NCBI GenBank assembly: GCA_035642095.1
Contig: DASQTB010000016.1
Location: 1-6,560 of the forward strand
Source of the DNA: DASQTB01 sp035642095
GTDB taxonomy: Bacteria; Actinomycetota; UBA4738; CALAEC01
Direction: 5' to 3'
DNA length: 6,560 nucleotides
This document shows positions 5,143-6,560 of this stretch, one piece after another; position 1 is the first letter of the stretch; each line of letters opens with the position of its first letter. The notes below the pieces were generated by a model that was given only the letters and a program-made list of their open reading frames with translations, made no database searches and had not been told where the DNA came from. The translations under genes were made by a program, and so were the position numbers.

Positions 5143-6560
5143 TCAGGGCGGGGGTGCGGCCCGGGGGCTGACCGAGGACGGCGCCACCACCGGTTCCCCA
5201 GCCTCCTCCCGGATCGACTCCGCCAGCCTTCGCTCCACCGTGAGCTGCCGGGTCCGAGGGTCCAGGGCCACCCGATCGACCGCCACCAGACGAAGGGGCG
5301 TCCCCTCCAGGTAGAGCACCTCGGCGGCCAGCGCCGGGGGCTGGTCCTCGATGAACGTGTCGAGGCCACCGCCTCCCGCGCTGGCGGTCTCCAGGTAGAT
5401 GGTTCCGTCCAGGACCCTGGCCGCGAACCGGTGGAAGTGGCCGGACAGCACCAGCGGCACGTCGCCGGCCAGCTCCTCCGCCATCCGACCGTCGTGCACG
5501 AGCACGATGTCGGGTGACTCGCTCAGCGTGGCGACGCGCTCCGCCAGATCCCGGCCGGCTGCGGCGACGGCCTCCCGGACCTCGTCGTCGCCGTACGGCC
5601 GATCGGGGGTGAACAGCGGATGCGCGGCCCCGAACACCCTGAGTCCGGCGGCGTCCACCGCTTCGGCCTCCAACGTCTCCGCCGCGGCGAGCGCCTGGAC
5701 CTGGCCGCCGATGTCGATCGAGTCGTGGTTCCCCCGGACGAGCAGGTAGGGGACGCCGAACTCCGGGATGCGCTCGATGATCGCGCGCTCCACCCGCGAT
5801 CCGAACGACGTCAGGTCGCCCGTGTCCAGGACCAGATCGGCGTCGAACGTCGCCCCCAGCTGCTGGGCGAAGTCCATCCCCAGAGGCGACGAGTGGATGT
5901 CCGAGATGTGGAGGACGACGGTGGCCTCCTCGGAGGGCCCCGGTCCGGCCGTCACCGCCCCGTAGGCCTCGACCGTTCCCCGGACCAGCCGACCCAGCTC
6001 CGTGCGGAAGACCTCGATCCTTCGTCCGGCCGAACGGATCGGTCCGATCAGATCCGGAGCCAGCCGAAGGGAGCCCGTGTACGCCGGCTCGATGAACGCC
6101 TCCGGCCGGTAGCCGGCCACGGTGGCACCGCCGGTGACCCCGACGACGGCCAGGCCGGCCACCAGGGTGGCTCCCAGCAGGTTCCACCGGTTTCGGTGAA
6201 CCACTAGCGCCGCGGCGGCCGTGCCGACCAGGGCGACCAGGGCGGCTCGGAGAGCATAGGCCTCGACCGCGTCGCGGCCGCGTCGCTCGACCACCTCGAC
6301 CAGACCATCGAGTCCCCGTTCGGAGACGATGCGGTTCGCCTCGTCCGGATCGACCTGGTCGAGGGTCGCGGTCAGCCGGAGCGGAGCGGCGTGGGTGTCC
6401 GCCCGGATCTCGCCGAGCGGCGGGAGGGCCACCTCGGTGAGCCCGGCCCCGGGCCGAGCGTGCAGCTCAACGTCGAACGGGCCCAGACGATACGAGGCTC
6501 GACCGGCGGCCAGGAGCGCCACGGCGGCGCCGGCGGTGGCCACCAGGACGGCGGTGGCCA
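5143..6560 (-). CDS. Membrane-anchored calcineurin-like metallophosphoesterase (5' end at or beyond window edge)
   Basis: The frame is open to the right edge; an in-frame GTG at 6541-6543 exists, but the hydrophobic sequence continues upstream and the edge codon reads NTG, so the true start may be at 6561 or beyond. Numbering from 6543, there is an N-terminal hydrophobic segment (about 1-14), a soluble region (about 20-95), two helices (about 98-116 and 121-143) and a phosphoesterase domain (about 208-425). The dimetal motifs are complete: D215 and H217 in HISDIH, G242-D243, GNHD (271-274), H350 in LVHDG, and GHFH (368-371). The family hydrolyses phosphomono- or diesters; the substrate here is unknown. 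The helix count and the HRNRW loop between helices 2 and 3 place the catalytic domain outside the cytoplasm. The C-terminal tail ends in PRAAPPP. The stop lies 1 nt from that of the convergent anti-sigma candidate. Confidence 0.88.
   Translation of the reverse strand, partial: ATAVLVATAGAAVALLAAGRASYRLGPFDVELHARPGAGLTEVALPPLGEIRADTHAAPLRLTATLDQVDPDEANRIVSERGLDGLVEVVERRGRDAVEAYALRAALVALVGTAAAALVVHRNRWNLLGATLVAGLAVVGVTGGATVAGYRPEAFIEPAYTGSLRLAPDLIGPIRSAGRRIEVFRTELGRLVRGTVEAYGAVTAGPGPSEEATVVLHISDIHSSPLGMDFAQQLGATFDADLVLDTGDLTSFGSRVERAIIERIPEFGVPYLLVRGNHDSIDIGGQVQALAAAETLEAEAVDAAGLRVFGAAHPLFTPDRPYGDDEVREAVAAAGRDLAERVATLSESPDIVLVHDGRMAEELAGDVPLVLSGHFHRFAARVLDGTIYLETASAGGGGLDTFIEDQPPALAAEVLYLEGTPLRLVAVDRVALDPRTRQLTVERRLAESIREEAGEPVVAPSSVSPRAAPPP

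Noticed and set aside
5060..6207. Plus-strand frames opposite the phosphoesterase gene
   Set aside because: They are shadow frames. The minus-strand frame carries all five metallophosphoesterase motifs.

Overview
The window looks like high-GC chromosomal DNA from an actinobacterium (Actinomycetota). GTG starts dominate, Shine-Dalgarno sites are G-rich, and the order gyrA - DUF3566 membrane protein - tRNA-Ile(GAT) is the arrangement known downstream of gyrA near the replication origin in this phylum. A deep-branching or uncultured lineage is possible, because an archease/RtcB pair interrupts that order, but the genus cannot be read from the sequence.

Positions 1-3376 (+ strand) form one tightly packed gene run. 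It contains the 3' end of gyrA (DNA gyrase subunit A, beta-pinwheel domain), a 103-residue three-helix membrane protein of unknown function, archease, the RNA ligase RtcB, and the DUF3566 membrane protein. Gaps are 24 nt or less, and the second and third genes overlap through GTGA. Archease and RtcB form an RNA repair/splicing module: RtcB joins 2',3'-cyclic phosphate (or 3'-phosphate) ends to 5'-OH ends, and archease stimulates its guanylylation. Every RtcB active-site residue I can place is present.

Positions 3377-3735 hold a separate short unit. A sigma-70 type promoter (TTGACG-18-TACGCT) precedes tRNA-Ile(GAT), which has no encoded CCA. After it come a perfect Shine-Dalgarno site, a 50-residue single-helix membrane protein, and a strong 11-bp terminator hairpin. 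I see no promoter between the tRNA and the small gene, so a joint tRNA-mRNA transcript is likely.

Positions 3736-5141 (+) hold an ECF-like sigma factor and an overlapping membrane protein, probably its anti-sigma factor. That protein contains no cysteine, so it is not a zinc-type (ZAS) anti-sigma factor; its outer domain resembles DUF4367. A GGAAC-type element upstream of the sigma gene may be an autoregulated promoter.

Positions 5143-6560 (- strand) hold most of a membrane-anchored calcineurin-like metallophosphoesterase. It is convergent with the anti-sigma gene with one base between the stop codons, and its 5' end is at or just beyond the window edge. The catalytic motifs are complete, and the predicted topology puts the enzyme domain outside the cytoplasm.

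I found no mobile element, CRISPR array, integrase or long repeat. No stretch longer than 300 bases lacks a gene. The most notable points are the RNA-repair pair placed between gyrA and DUF3566, the likely tRNA-microprotein transcript, the cysteine-free anti-sigma candidate, and the outward-facing phosphoesterase.
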